DNA of 64,000 bases from Flavivirga eckloniae (GTDB lineage Bacteria; Bacteroidota; Bacteroidia; Flavobacteriales; Flavobacteriaceae), in contig NZ_CP025791.1 of the NCBI RefSeq assembly GCF_002886045.1, forward strand, positions 1,758,001-1,822,000, given 5' to 3'. The translations under genes and the position numbers were made by a program. Under the pieces are notes generated by a model. It ran no database searches. It saw only the letters and a list, made by a program, of their open reading frames with translations, and was not told the DNA's origin. Below, one piece after another: positions 55,916 through 64,000 of the stretch; the first letter of the stretch is position 1, and each line of letters starts with the position of its first letter.

Positions 55916-56521
55916 ATGAAGATTAAGTCTGCCGAATTTGTAATGAGCAATTCTGATGTTGCTAAATGTCCAAAAAGCATGTTGCCGGAATACGCCTTTA
56001 TTGGCAGAAGTAATGTTGGCAAATCGTCGCTTATTAATATGCTCACTAGCCGAAAAAGCTTGGCTAAAACCTCGGGCAGACCAGGAAAAACACAGTTAAT
56101 AAATCATTTTTTAATTAATAAAAACTGGCATTTGGTAGATTTGCCTGGTTATGGTTATGCACGTGTTTCTAAAAGCGCAAAAAAAGTATTCCAAAAATTT
56201 ATAACACAATATTTTGCCTTACGAGAACAACTCGTTACAGCTTTTGTTTTAATAGATATTAGGCATAAGCCCCAACCCATAGATCTAGAATTTATGCAAT
56301 GGTTAGGCGAAAATAGCATTCCGTTCTCCATTATTTTCACAAAAGCCGACAAGCTAAAACCTAAGGCTATCGAAAACTATGTTGAGGCTTACAAAGCCAT
56401 TCTTTTAGAAACCTGGGAGGACATGCCAAATTATTTTATCACCTCATCTTCAAAAGCTATTGGCAAGGATGATGTTTTGGAGTATATAGATACTTTAAAC
56501 GCTAATATGGAAACTAATTAG
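55916..56521 (+). CDS. engB: Ribosome-assembly GTPase EngB (YihA/YsxC)
   Basis: A 201-residue TRAFAC GTPase. G1 FIGRSNVGKSSLIN at 29-41, G2/G3 region TSGRPGKTQLINHF and LVDLPGYGYARVS, G4 FTKADKL and G5 TSSSKAIGKDD. It is needed for large-subunit assembly. A REP-like stretch (TCCTG / CAGGA) precedes it at about 55844-55905. Confidence 0.95.
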   Translation: MKIKSAEFVMSNSDVAKCPKSMLPEYAFIGRSNVGKSSLINMLTSRKSLAKTSGRPGKTQLINHFLINKNWHLVDLPGYGYARVSKSAKKVFQKFITQYFALREQLVTAFVLIDIRHKPQPIDLEFMQWLGENSIPFSIIFTKADKLKPKAIENYVEAYKAILLETWEDMPNYFITSSSKAIGKDDVLEYIDTLNANMETN

Positions 56522-56573
56522 GGCTAACCCATACTCAAGAATTTTTAGCAAACCAAATTCCTTTTAATTCTAA

Positions 56574-57167
56574 ATGAAAGATTTACTAGCACAATTTATT
56601 TCAAAACTTAATACATTCGACGAGAACGAAATAACTGCTATTGTAGAAAATACTCAAATAGAATCTTTCAAAAAAGGAACATTAATTTTAGAAGAAGGCA
56701 AAATTTGCAATAAATGCTATTTTGTTTTAAAAGGATGTATTAGACAGTATCAACTAGTAAATGGCGAGGAAAAAACCACTGGTTTTTTCATGGAAGGACA
56801 GGCTGCTGTTTTATACTCTAGTTATTTAAATAAAAGCCCCTCGAAATATTACCTTTCCTGTATTGAGGATAGTGTTCTTACTACGGGCACTAGAGAACAA
56901 GAAGAATTACTACATAAGCAATACCCAAAATTGGAATATCTGGTTCACAGCTTGATGCCCCAGGACTATACTGTTGCTCAAGAACGGATTTCATTACTAA
57001 ACAACCATAGTCCGGAAGAACGATATATTATAATAATGAAAACCCAACCTGAACTTTTTAGAAGAGTGCCTTTACATTATATTGCCAGTTACATTGGAGT
57101 AACACCAGAATCTTTTAGCAGGATCAGGAAAAGGGTTTTACTAAATGATAAAACAAAGGACAGTTGA
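56574..57167 (+). CDS. Crp/Fnr-family regulator
   Basis: A 197-residue protein with a cyclic-nucleotide-binding-like N-terminal barrel (FKKGTLILEEGKICNKCYFV) and a C-terminal HTH (LHYIASYIGVTPESFSRIRK). The pattern is of the Bacteroidota Crp/Fnr subgroup; the ligand is unknown. There are no iron-sulfur cysteine motifs of Fnr. Confidence 0.88.
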   Translation: MKDLLAQFISKLNTFDENEITAIVENTQIESFKKGTLILEEGKICNKCYFVLKGCIRQYQLVNGEEKTTGFFMEGQAAVLYSSYLNKSPSKYYLSCIEDSVLTTGTREQEELLHKQYPKLEYLVHSLMPQDYTVAQERISLLNNHSPEERYIIIMKTQPELFRRVPLHYIASYIGVTPESFSRIRKRVLLNDKTKDS

Positions 57168-57180
57168 TATATATGTTATT

Positions 57181-57609
57181 TTAAACTGATTTGTGTTTTT
57201 TGCGATAATAAACCAACACATAAAGACTAGCCCCTCCTATAACCAATTCAATAATCGTTGCCCCTATTAAGGAGCTTGAAGGCATCCCATCTATGATTAC
57301 ACTAAAAACACGAGAAACTCCATAAGAAAGATAAAACAAACAGGTCAACAGAACCGAACCATATGTCAACCTAGCCATAAACGCCCCGGATAAAATTAAT
57401 ATACCAGCAATAAGCAATGTACCTCCTGGAGCTCTTACCTCGCTTAAAAGATTAATGTTTCCTTCAAGATCAATTCCGGCTGAAGCCTGAAAAGCTACAG
57501 GCACAAACAATAGGCTTCCTCCTATAAAGATCCCTATAATTCCAGAAGCAATTAATAATGCTTTAACTAATTTTGATTTTTCCATTTTTTTGATGATTTT
57601 AATTAACAA
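57181..57609 (-). CDS. DUF4345-like membrane protein
   Basis: A 142-residue protein with four membrane helices. SEVRAPGGTLLIAGILILSG and the pattern around it fit DUF4345 proteins of unknown function. It converges with the Crp/Fnr gene (13-base gap). Confidence 0.68.
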   Translation of the reverse strand: MLIKIIKKMEKSKLVKALLIASGIIGIFIGGSLLFVPVAFQASAGIDLEGNINLLSEVRAPGGTLLIAGILILSGAFMARLTYGSVLLTCLFYLSYGVSRVFSVIIDGMPSSSLIGATIIELVIGGASLYVLVYYRKKHKSV

Positions 57610-57936
57610 TGCAAAGGTCTTACGAGTAAAACAAAAATCTCTTGACTTAAGATAAGATTTGATATGTCACAAAATGTAGGCGGCAAATTCAGCCTCTATG
57701 ATTTTATGCGGAACAGATAATTATGGAAAAAGAAGCGTCTGGATTTGGTCAACCAAGCAAGGTTACTGTTCATTTTTATGATTTTGCTTACCAAAATACC
57801 GAACTACAAAAGACTCTGCAGCTACCCAGACTATTGGTGATTATAATCAAAAATATTTGAGTCTTTTATATACTTACCATTAAAGCTAAGGTAAAACTGA
57901 GTATAGAAATATGGTTTTTACTGCACAAACACCTTA
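57610..57936. other. Gap with no believable gene
   Basis: In this 327-base gap the plus strand has a 45-codon frame at 57723-57860 and a second short open frame with NYGKRSVWIW-like coding texture. Neither has a start context or a recognisable family. It may be gene debris. Confidence 0.35.
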
Positions 57937-59031
57937 TTAGCTTTTAACATCTAAAGCATCCCTAAGCGCATTACCAATAAGCATAAACGCCATTACCAAA
58001 CTCATAATACAAAGCCCAGGTATCATAGCTAAATAAGGCTTACCAAGTATAATGTAATTGTAGTGATCTTTAATCATAGCACCCCAACTTGCCATGGGCG
58101 GCTGTGCTCCAATACCTAAAAAGCTAAGACCGCTTTCTATTAAAATAGCACCTGCAAAATTAGCGGCTGAAATCACTATTACCGGCGCCATAATATTGGG
58201 TAAAATATGTTTAACAATAATTCTAAAATCATTGAATCCTAAAGCTCGTGCCGCAGTTACATATTGCATCTCTTTGGCACTTATTATTTGTCCGCGCACA
58301 ACTCTGGCCACCTCAACCCACATGGTTAGTCCCACAGCTATAAATACTTGCCAAAACCCTTTCCCTAACGCTAAAGTAATTGCTATTACAAGTAATAACG
58401 TAGGAATAGACCAGGTTACATTAATAATCCACATGATTACAGCATCTACTTTCCCACCAAAATAGCCTGCTAAACTCCCCATAAAAATTCCTATAAACAG
58501 GGAAATAAAAACCGCTACAAATCCTATAAAAAAAGAGATTCTAGCACCCACTAATACACGACTCAATAAATCTCTTCCGTATTTATCTGTACCAAAAAGA
58601 AACGTCTTCTTTTTTATATAGCCATCTATTCTGCTATCGGGAAAGGCATTTAATGAAATTGACTTCTCCACACCTTCTAAACCATCGGATGCATATTCCT
58701 TATACATTAAAGCGTCTTCCTGTACTTCATATTCCGAAATTGGAATTTCTGTATCGGTATTTTTCTTCCCAAAAAAAACTTTATTTACCCAACTTTGATC
58801 AGTAACCAATTGTGATGGAATGGTTAACATGTCTACTTTAAAGCCAGGCTTCTTGGAATGAATTGACAAATGCATCTGGTTGGCTACCTGCGAATTATCG
58901 GGAGCAAAAACATAAGCAAACACGGATACTAAACCCACCAAAATAATAAAGCAAAAACTAAAAACGCCCCAAAAGTTCTTTTTAAACTTTTGGAGCGCCA
59001 ATTGTTTTAATGAGCTTGATGTATGACTCAT
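57937..59031 (-). CDS. OppC/DppC-type ABC transporter permease
   Basis: A 364-residue inner-membrane permease. One N-terminal helix (FWGVFSFCFIILVGLVSVFA), a long periplasmic loop (about 40-145), the TDKYGRDLLSRVLVGARIS entry motif and five more helices with the EAA loop (VTAARALGFNDFRIIVKHIL). It moves peptides or similar solutes as one half of a dipeptide-type importer; no ABC ATPase or binding protein is adjacent. The periplasmic loop is longer than in classical OppC. The gene lies 8 bases after the protease gene's start. Confidence 0.9.
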   Translation of the reverse strand: MSHTSSSLKQLALQKFKKNFWGVFSFCFIILVGLVSVFAYVFAPDNSQVANQMHLSIHSKKPGFKVDMLTIPSQLVTDQSWVNKVFFGKKNTDTEIPISEYEVQEDALMYKEYASDGLEGVEKSISLNAFPDSRIDGYIKKKTFLFGTDKYGRDLLSRVLVGARISFFIGFVAVFISLFIGIFMGSLAGYFGGKVDAVIMWIINVTWSIPTLLLVIAITLALGKGFWQVFIAVGLTMWVEVARVVRGQIISAKEMQYVTAARALGFNDFRIIVKHILPNIMAPVIVISAANFAGAILIESGLSFLGIGAQPPMASWGAMIKDHYNYIILGKPYLAMIPGLCIMSLVMAFMLIGNALRDALDVKS

Positions 59032-59039
59032 AAATAAGT

Positions 59040-61196
59040 TTATTTTCTAACCTTAGCTACTGCTTTTTTAATTGGATATGATACTTTTAAATCTTCTAAT
59101 ACGTTAATTGCTTCTTCAATATAAACATCCTGACTTAAGCTTTTATGCCAATATTCACGCTTTTGTTTTAAGTCTGTCGTATCTTTATTGAAAAGTGATT
59201 TCTCGTAACTATGCGAATCGAACGTTAAGTTTGTTTGATAATTTGATATGGCTTCAAATCGCTCAGACTCTTCCTTATTTATATCTAATTGAGCTCTATA
59301 AGTCTTATAGTTTAAAGAAAAAATAGTCTCATCTATTTTTTGCTTTACCCATTTAGCATTTTCTTCAATAAGCTTTAACTGCTCATTATTAGCCATACGC
59401 TCTTTACTCTTTCTTATTGTTTCATCGTAATCGAAATAATACTCCCATGGGGTGTAATCGGCTGCATCAATTTCATCCCATGGTAATGGGTTTTCTTTAT
59501 CCTTTTCACCTACATCAATAAAACTAAAACGTCCAGGTACATTTACATCACTTTTAACTCCTTCTAATTGAACAGACCCTCCATTAATTCTATAATACTT
59601 TTGGGTTGTTAATGCTAAAGCGCCAAGATCGCCACTAGTATTATTTCTTAACATCTTGTTTAAGTTAACAACATTCTGAACGGTTCCCTTACCATAAGTT
59701 TGTTTACTACCTATAATGATAGCACGTTTATAATCTTGCATCGCGGCTGCCATAATTTCGGAAGCTGACGCTGAAATCTCATTAACCAGTACAACTAAAG
59801 GCCCATCCCATGAAATAGATTTATCTACATCTTTTAAAACCTCTTTGGCTTCACCAGTTGAACGTACCTGTACCACGGGTCCTTCTTTTATAAATAAACC
59901 AGCCATATCTACAACTGCTGGCAAAGACCCACCACCATTGTTACGTAAATCTAAGACCAAACCTTCAATACCTTCTTGTTTTAAACGCTCGATTTCTTTT
60001 TTTACATCTATAGCTGCATTTACATTTTCGTAATCTTTAAAGTCAACATAAAAAGCTGGTAAATTAATTACTCCGAATGCTTTACCTCCCTTGTTTACTA
60101 CCGAAGATTTTGCATAGGTTTCAACCAATTCTACAATATCCCTGATGATTTCTATATCTTTAACCGTACCATCGACTTTTTTTACAGTTAGGGTTACTTT
60201 AGTTCCCTTTGGTCCTTTTATATATTTTATGGCGTCGTTTATACGCATACCTACTATGTTTACAGGATCCTTTTCGTCTTCCTGCTTCACTTTTAAAATA
60301 ATATCTTCCACTTCCAACTCTTTATTTCTCCAAGCTGGTCCACCAGAAATAAGCTCAACTACTTTTATGTAGTCCATTCTCTTTTGTAACCTAGCTCCAA
60401 TTCCTTCCAGCTTACCAGACATACGTTGGTCAAAATCTTCTTTACCTCTGGGTGCTAAATAATATGTATGTGGATCGAACTCTTCAACTATAGTGTTTAC
60501 ATAAATAGCAAACCAATCTTCCCTTTGTAAGTCATCTATATTATCATTAAAATAAATATCAATAGATTTTAACGTGGCCTCACGAGCTTCTTTTTCTATT
60601 TGAGCCTCTGGCTTCATCACATAAGATGGATCTTTTTCTTTTGCTAATTGTTCTTCATTAACAATATCGTCGTAATTAGAAAGTGTTGAGAATTTAAGTT
60701 GTTTTCTCCAACGCTCTTTCATTTCCTCTCGGGTTGTTACAAACTCACTATCTTCGTGACTTGTATCATATATTTCATTAATAGTATAATCGAAAGGTTT
60801 CGACAACACTTCTTTATATATTGACTTAGCTTCTTCTATACGCTTCAACATACGTTCATGTACTACATTGAAGAATGTAATTTCTGGTTCTTCAGCTTTA
60901 AGCTGATTATCGATAAAAAACTTATACTTTTCAAAATCTTTATAATCAGACTCATAGAAATAGCGTTTAACTGGATCAAGAACTTCTATATAATCTGAAA
61001 ATAATTCGGCAGAAAAAACATCATTCATCGCTATAGGATCAAAATGCCCCTTTTCTAAAACAAATGTTATTATTTGTATTAGCAATTTATCTTTATCTGG
61101 ATTACTGAATTTTTTTGTAGTAAAACTGCATGATCCGAAAGCCAATAATAACAGAAGCGACAAAATTTTATAATTCCTTTTCATAGTATTTCTCAT
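59040..61196 (-). CDS. prc: Tail-specific protease (Prc/CtpA-type, S41)
   Basis: A 718-residue exported protease with a lipoprotein-type signal (LLAFGSCSF; the likelier start is the ATG at the fifth codon, giving MKRNYKILS). The N-terminal domain (about 40-230) is of the TSP_NTD type, PDZ is about 245-335 (GIGARLQKRMDYIKVVELIS), and the protease domain has GLVLDLRNNGGGSLPAVVD and NEISASASEIMAAAMQD with catalytic Ser then the Lys in QTYGKGTVQ. A C-terminal DUF3340 domain follows. It degrades proteins with exposed C-termini in the periplasm. Confidence 0.93.
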   Translation of the reverse strand: MRNTMKRNYKILSLLLLLAFGSCSFTTKKFSNPDKDKLLIQIITFVLEKGHFDPIAMNDVFSAELFSDYIEVLDPVKRYFYESDYKDFEKYKFFIDNQLKAEEPEITFFNVVHERMLKRIEEAKSIYKEVLSKPFDYTINEIYDTSHEDSEFVTTREEMKERWRKQLKFSTLSNYDDIVNEEQLAKEKDPSYVMKPEAQIEKEAREATLKSIDIYFNDNIDDLQREDWFAIYVNTIVEEFDPHTYYLAPRGKEDFDQRMSGKLEGIGARLQKRMDYIKVVELISGGPAWRNKELEVEDIILKVKQEDEKDPVNIVGMRINDAIKYIKGPKGTKVTLTVKKVDGTVKDIEIIRDIVELVETYAKSSVVNKGGKAFGVINLPAFYVDFKDYENVNAAIDVKKEIERLKQEGIEGLVLDLRNNGGGSLPAVVDMAGLFIKEGPVVQVRSTGEAKEVLKDVDKSISWDGPLVVLVNEISASASEIMAAAMQDYKRAIIIGSKQTYGKGTVQNVVNLNKMLRNNTSGDLGALALTTQKYYRINGGSVQLEGVKSDVNVPGRFSFIDVGEKDKENPLPWDEIDAADYTPWEYYFDYDETIRKSKERMANNEQLKLIEENAKWVKQKIDETIFSLNYKTYRAQLDINKEESERFEAISNYQTNLTFDSHSYEKSLFNKDTTDLKQKREYWHKSLSQDVYIEEAINVLEDLKVSYPIKKAVAKVRK

Positions 61197-61359
61197 GTAT
61201 TATTAATTTAATTACCCTCTAAAGCAAAATTTATTTTTCACTAAAATAAAGAAAAAACTATGCCAATATAGTTAATTATAACTAATTTTTTGTTAAACCA
61301 AAGAATTTAACCGTTTACTGACTAAATTGTGTATTTTAGCGATGACATTACAGTATTAA

Positions 61360-62136
61360 ATGACAGAAAAACCTCTTATTTTAGTTACTAACGACGACGG
61401 AATTAGTGCCCCCGGTATTCGAACATTAATTTCTATTATGAATACCATTGGTAATGTGGTGGTTGTCGCCCCGGATAGTCCACAAAGTGGAATGGGTCAT
61501 GCTATTACGTTAGATTCTACTCTTTATTCAGAACGCGTTTACATAGATGATGGCCCACAAATTGAGTACAGCTGTTCCGGTACTCCTGCCGATTGTGTAA
61601 AATTGGCTATTAGGGAATTGTTAGATCGAAAACCAGATATTTGCGTTTCTGGTATTAACCATGGATCAAATTCATCTATAAATGTTATTTATTCTGGCAC
61701 TATGAGTGCGGCTATTGAAGCTGGGATTGAAGGCATACCTGCTATTGGATTTTCTTTGCTTGATTACACATGGAATGCCAACTTTGAACCTTCGGAAACT
61801 TATGTAAAAAAGATTACCGAACAAGTTTTGAATAACGGCTTACCCAACGGCATTATACTTAATGTAAACATTCCTAATATTTTAAAGAAAGCCATAAAAG
61901 GTATTAAAATTTGTAGGCAAGCTAAGGCTAATTGGGTGGAGGAATTTGACAAACGCAAAAGCCCTCAAGGTAAAGACTACTATTGGCTTACGGGCAAATT
62001 CGTTAATTTGGATGGAGGCGAAGACACCGATGAATGGGCGCTGGAACAGGATTACATTTCTGTTGTACCTACTCAATTTGATTTAACGGCACATCAATTC
62101 ATTAAAAATTTAAATACTTGGAATTTGAATGATTAA
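61360..62136 (+). CDS. surE: 5'-nucleotidase SurE
   Basis: A 258-residue protein. VTNDDGISAPGIRTL binds the metal; APDSPQSGMGHAIT, CSGTPADCVKLA and SGINHGSNSSINVIYSGTMS are family landmarks. It removes phosphate from nucleoside monophosphates in the cytoplasm. It overlaps the next gene by 8 bases. Confidence 0.96.
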   Translation: MTEKPLILVTNDDGISAPGIRTLISIMNTIGNVVVVAPDSPQSGMGHAITLDSTLYSERVYIDDGPQIEYSCSGTPADCVKLAIRELLDRKPDICVSGINHGSNSSINVIYSGTMSAAIEAGIEGIPAIGFSLLDYTWNANFEPSETYVKKITEQVLNNGLPNGIILNVNIPNILKKAIKGIKICRQAKANWVEEFDKRKSPQGKDYYWLTGKFVNLDGGEDTDEWALEQDYISVVPTQFDLTAHQFIKNLNTWNLND

Positions 62137-62413
62137 AAAAGATATTTTTATAGGAATATTTGTTGGTCTAATAGCCAATGCTATTGGATTATTTTTTGCT
62201 GCAACCCTTTTAGGGCATGGGGATAATTTTGTAACCGTTGTTAAAGCTGCTGCAAGTGAAGGTTTTTTAGGGAAGCTAATAAGCTTAGGAGCTATTTTAA
62301 ATTTAATAGCCTTTTTTATTTTTATAAGAAAAAAACAAGATTATAGAGCTAGAGGCGTTTTATTAATTACAGTTTTTATAGCTGTTTTTACATTCGTTTT
62401 TAAACTTTTTTAA
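62129..62413 (+). CDS. Small membrane protein between surE and lpxB
   Basis: A 94-residue protein with about three helices (IGIFVGLIANAIGLFFAATL, LISLGAILNLIAFFIF, VLLITVFIAVFTFVFKLF). Function unknown. The 8-base overlap with surE indicates translational coupling and supports the gene. Confidence 0.75.
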   Translation: MIKKDIFIGIFVGLIANAIGLFFAATLLGHGDNFVTVVKAAASEGFLGKLISLGAILNLIAFFIFIRKKQDYRARGVLLITVFIAVFTFVFKLF

Positions 62414-62506
62414 ATCATATATAAATAGGTCTCGGCTTTAGTCTGTTTTGAGAATCCGCTTACTTAGCGAACAAACAGTCGAAAAGCTTGATCTAGTAAT
62501 TGAAAA

Positions 62507-63622
62507 ATGAAATATTATATTTTAGCAGGAGAAGCTTCGGGCGATTTACACGGCTCTAACTTAATGAAGGCGTTACTAAAAGAAGATGTTAATGCAGACA
62601 TCAGGTTTTGGGGTGGTGATCTTATGCAAGCTGTCGGCGGTACTTTGATAAAACACTACAAAGAGCGTGCATTCATGGGGTTTACCGAAGTTATTATGAA
62701 CCTTTCTAAAATTTTTAAACTCATTTCGTTTTGTAAAAGCGACATTAAAGCTTTCAATCCGGATGTTATTGTTTTTATTGATAACTCAGGTTTTAACTTA
62801 CGTATAGCTAAATGGGCAAAACAACATAATTTTAGAACCAACTATTATATTTCTCCACAAGTTTGGGCATCGAGGGCCAGTAGAGTAAAAGCTATAAAGC
62901 GAGATATTGATGCTATGTATGTTATTCTACCTTTTGTAAAACCTTTTTACAAAAAATACGATTACGATGTAACGTTTGTTGGGCATCCTTTGATTGATGC
63001 TATTTCTAATCGTGAACAGGTGGATGAGTTCGAATTTAGGAAAACTTACAATTTAAATGACAAACCAATTATTGCACTGTTACCTGGAAGCAGAAAGCAA
63101 GAGATAACGAAAATGCTATCGGTTATGTTAAGTCTGGTTGACGATTTCCCCAATTACCAATTTGTAATTGCCGGTGCTCCAAGTCAAGATTATAGTTTTT
63201 ACGAAACTTTTATAAAATCTTACGATGTTGCATTTATTTCCAATAAAACATACGATTTATTAAGTGTTTCAACTGCTGCATTAGTAACTTCCGGTACTGC
63301 CACATTAGAAACGGCTTTGTTTAAAATACCTCAAGTAGTTTGCTATAAAGGAAGTGAGATTTCGTATCAAATTGCTAAAAGAATTATCACTTTAAAATTC
63401 ATTTCGTTGGTTAACCTTGTAATGGATAAAGAGGTGGTTACCGAACTCATTCAAGGCGATTTTAATAAAAAAAGACTCCACAAGGAATTGGATAACATTT
63501 TAAATACCGATACGCGCAACAAACTATTTATAGATTATTATGAACTGGAAAATACTTTAGGCGGAAAAGGAGCTAGTGAAAAAACGGCCAAACTAATCTA
63601 CAACAGTTTATCACATAATTAG
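62507..63622 (+). CDS. lpxB: Lipid-A-disaccharide synthase LpxB
   Basis: A 371-residue GT19 glycosyltransferase. YYILAGEASGDLHGSNLM at the start, FIDNSGFNLRIAKWAK, YYISPQVWAS, VGHPLIDA, LLPGSRKQEI and TSGTATLETALFKIPQVVCY identify it. It condenses UDP-diacylglucosamine with lipid X in lipid A synthesis. Confidence 0.97.
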   Translation: MKYYILAGEASGDLHGSNLMKALLKEDVNADIRFWGGDLMQAVGGTLIKHYKERAFMGFTEVIMNLSKIFKLISFCKSDIKAFNPDVIVFIDNSGFNLRIAKWAKQHNFRTNYYISPQVWASRASRVKAIKRDIDAMYVILPFVKPFYKKYDYDVTFVGHPLIDAISNREQVDEFEFRKTYNLNDKPIIALLPGSRKQEITKMLSVMLSLVDDFPNYQFVIAGAPSQDYSFYETFIKSYDVAFISNKTYDLLSVSTAALVTSGTATLETALFKIPQVVCYKGSEISYQIAKRIITLKFISLVNLVMDKEVVTELIQGDFNKKRLHKELDNILNTDTRNKLFIDYYELENTLGGKGASEKTAKLIYNSLSHN

Positions 63623-63877
63623 TTTATAGCAACCTACCCTTGGTTAAATACATTTGTAAATTTTATGATGCCTTTCTTTTAATATTTAAAAGGAAACTTA
63701 AAGTTACGTTTTCAAGAAATTATTTTCGATTAAAATGAAAGCAATTATCTCCCTTTAGATCAAATAAAAACAGCAGCAAAACTCAAGCTGATACTATCGT
63801 CTACTAAAAATAAAAAACTTTTGTATCTTATTTTATTATAAATTTACAATTAGTAACCCAAACCTACTTTATTATAC

Positions 63878-64000
63878 ATGCAAAGAACTATTATTATTCT
63901 TTTAGTAATTATAAGCTTTACTAGCTGTAAATCCTCCAAAAAGGCCAGAAGTAAAAAAGAAACGCCTACTAAAGTTGTCATCTCCAGAAAAAACAAAAAA
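63878..64000 (+). CDS. Lipoprotein, 5' part only
   Basis: An ATG-started frame of 41 codons reaches the window end. It begins MQRTIIILLVIISFTSCKSS, a lipoprotein signal with Cys17, then a basic stretch (KKARSKKE). In related genomes an NlpC/P60 wall hydrolase often follows lpxB; that identity is a guess, since no domain is visible here. The 255-base gap before it holds nothing recognisable. Confidence 0.7.
   Translation, partial: MQRTIIILLVIISFTSCKSSKKARSKKETPTKVVISRKNKK

Noticed and set aside
57723-57860. 45-codon plus-strand ORF after the DUF4345-like gene
   Set aside because: No ribosome site, no signal or domain, and competing frames in the same stretch look equally coding.

Overview
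The window is chromosomal DNA from a marine-type member of Flavobacteriaceae (Bacteroidota). The evidence is the AT-rich sequence, promoters of the Bacteroidota form TAnnTTTG, type IX secretion (Por) tails, SusCD-era style hybrid two-component regulation, lipoproteins with acidic residues after the lipidated cysteine, and a flavobacterial division/cell-wall (dcw) cluster. The closest genus cannot be named from sequence reading alone.

Region 1 (about 1-16460) is a polysaccharide-utilisation locus. A propeller-type sensor kinase on the minus strand, cut by the window edge, diverges from two tandem paralogous secreted polysaccharide lyases. These are followed by a Tat-exported ADP-ribosylglycohydrolase-fold protein, a double DUF1080 protein, a GH27 alpha-galactosidase, a GH29 alpha-L-fucosidase lipoprotein, a Tat-exported Gfo/Idh/MocA oxidoreductase and a sialate-O-acetylesterase-type SGNH esterase. 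No SusC/SusD pair lies in the window. Three transcription units share an upstream element of two 21-bp-spaced half-sites at a fixed distance from a TAnnTTTG-like -7 box, so they look co-regulated, probably by the neighbouring sensor. The substrate is probably an acidic, acetylated, fucose- and galactose-containing glycan.

Region 2 (about 16460-37850) is accessory surface biology. It holds small membrane proteins, an S41 protease, two decayed gene fragments, a propeller-like lipoprotein, four tandem DUF285 (BspA-like 25-residue repeat) lipoproteins with very similar DNA, a T9SS-tailed esterase, a YD-like lipoprotein, an ECF sigma factor with a protein that appears to span both membranes, an AraC regulator, a roughly 320-bp nested inverted-repeat element and three paralogous leucine-rich-repeat lipoproteins. 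A tRNA-Arg(TCG) with its 3' end facing this region marks its right border.

Region 3 (about 38070-54840) is the housekeeping dcw cluster, all on the minus strand: mraZ, rsmH, ftsL, ftsI, murE, mraY, murD, ftsW, murG, murC, ftsQ, ftsA, ftsZ, then a YqeY-like gene. mraZ starts with TTG and is preceded by three 10-bp-spaced GTGGTA boxes, a likely MraZ operator. REP-like palindromes sit in several gaps of the cluster.

Region 4 (about 55000-64000) carries an alpha/beta hydrolase, engB, a Crp/Fnr-type regulator, a DUF4345-like membrane protein, an OppC-type ABC permease, a Prc-type tail-specific protease, surE, a small membrane protein, lpxB and the start of a lipoprotein gene that runs off the window.
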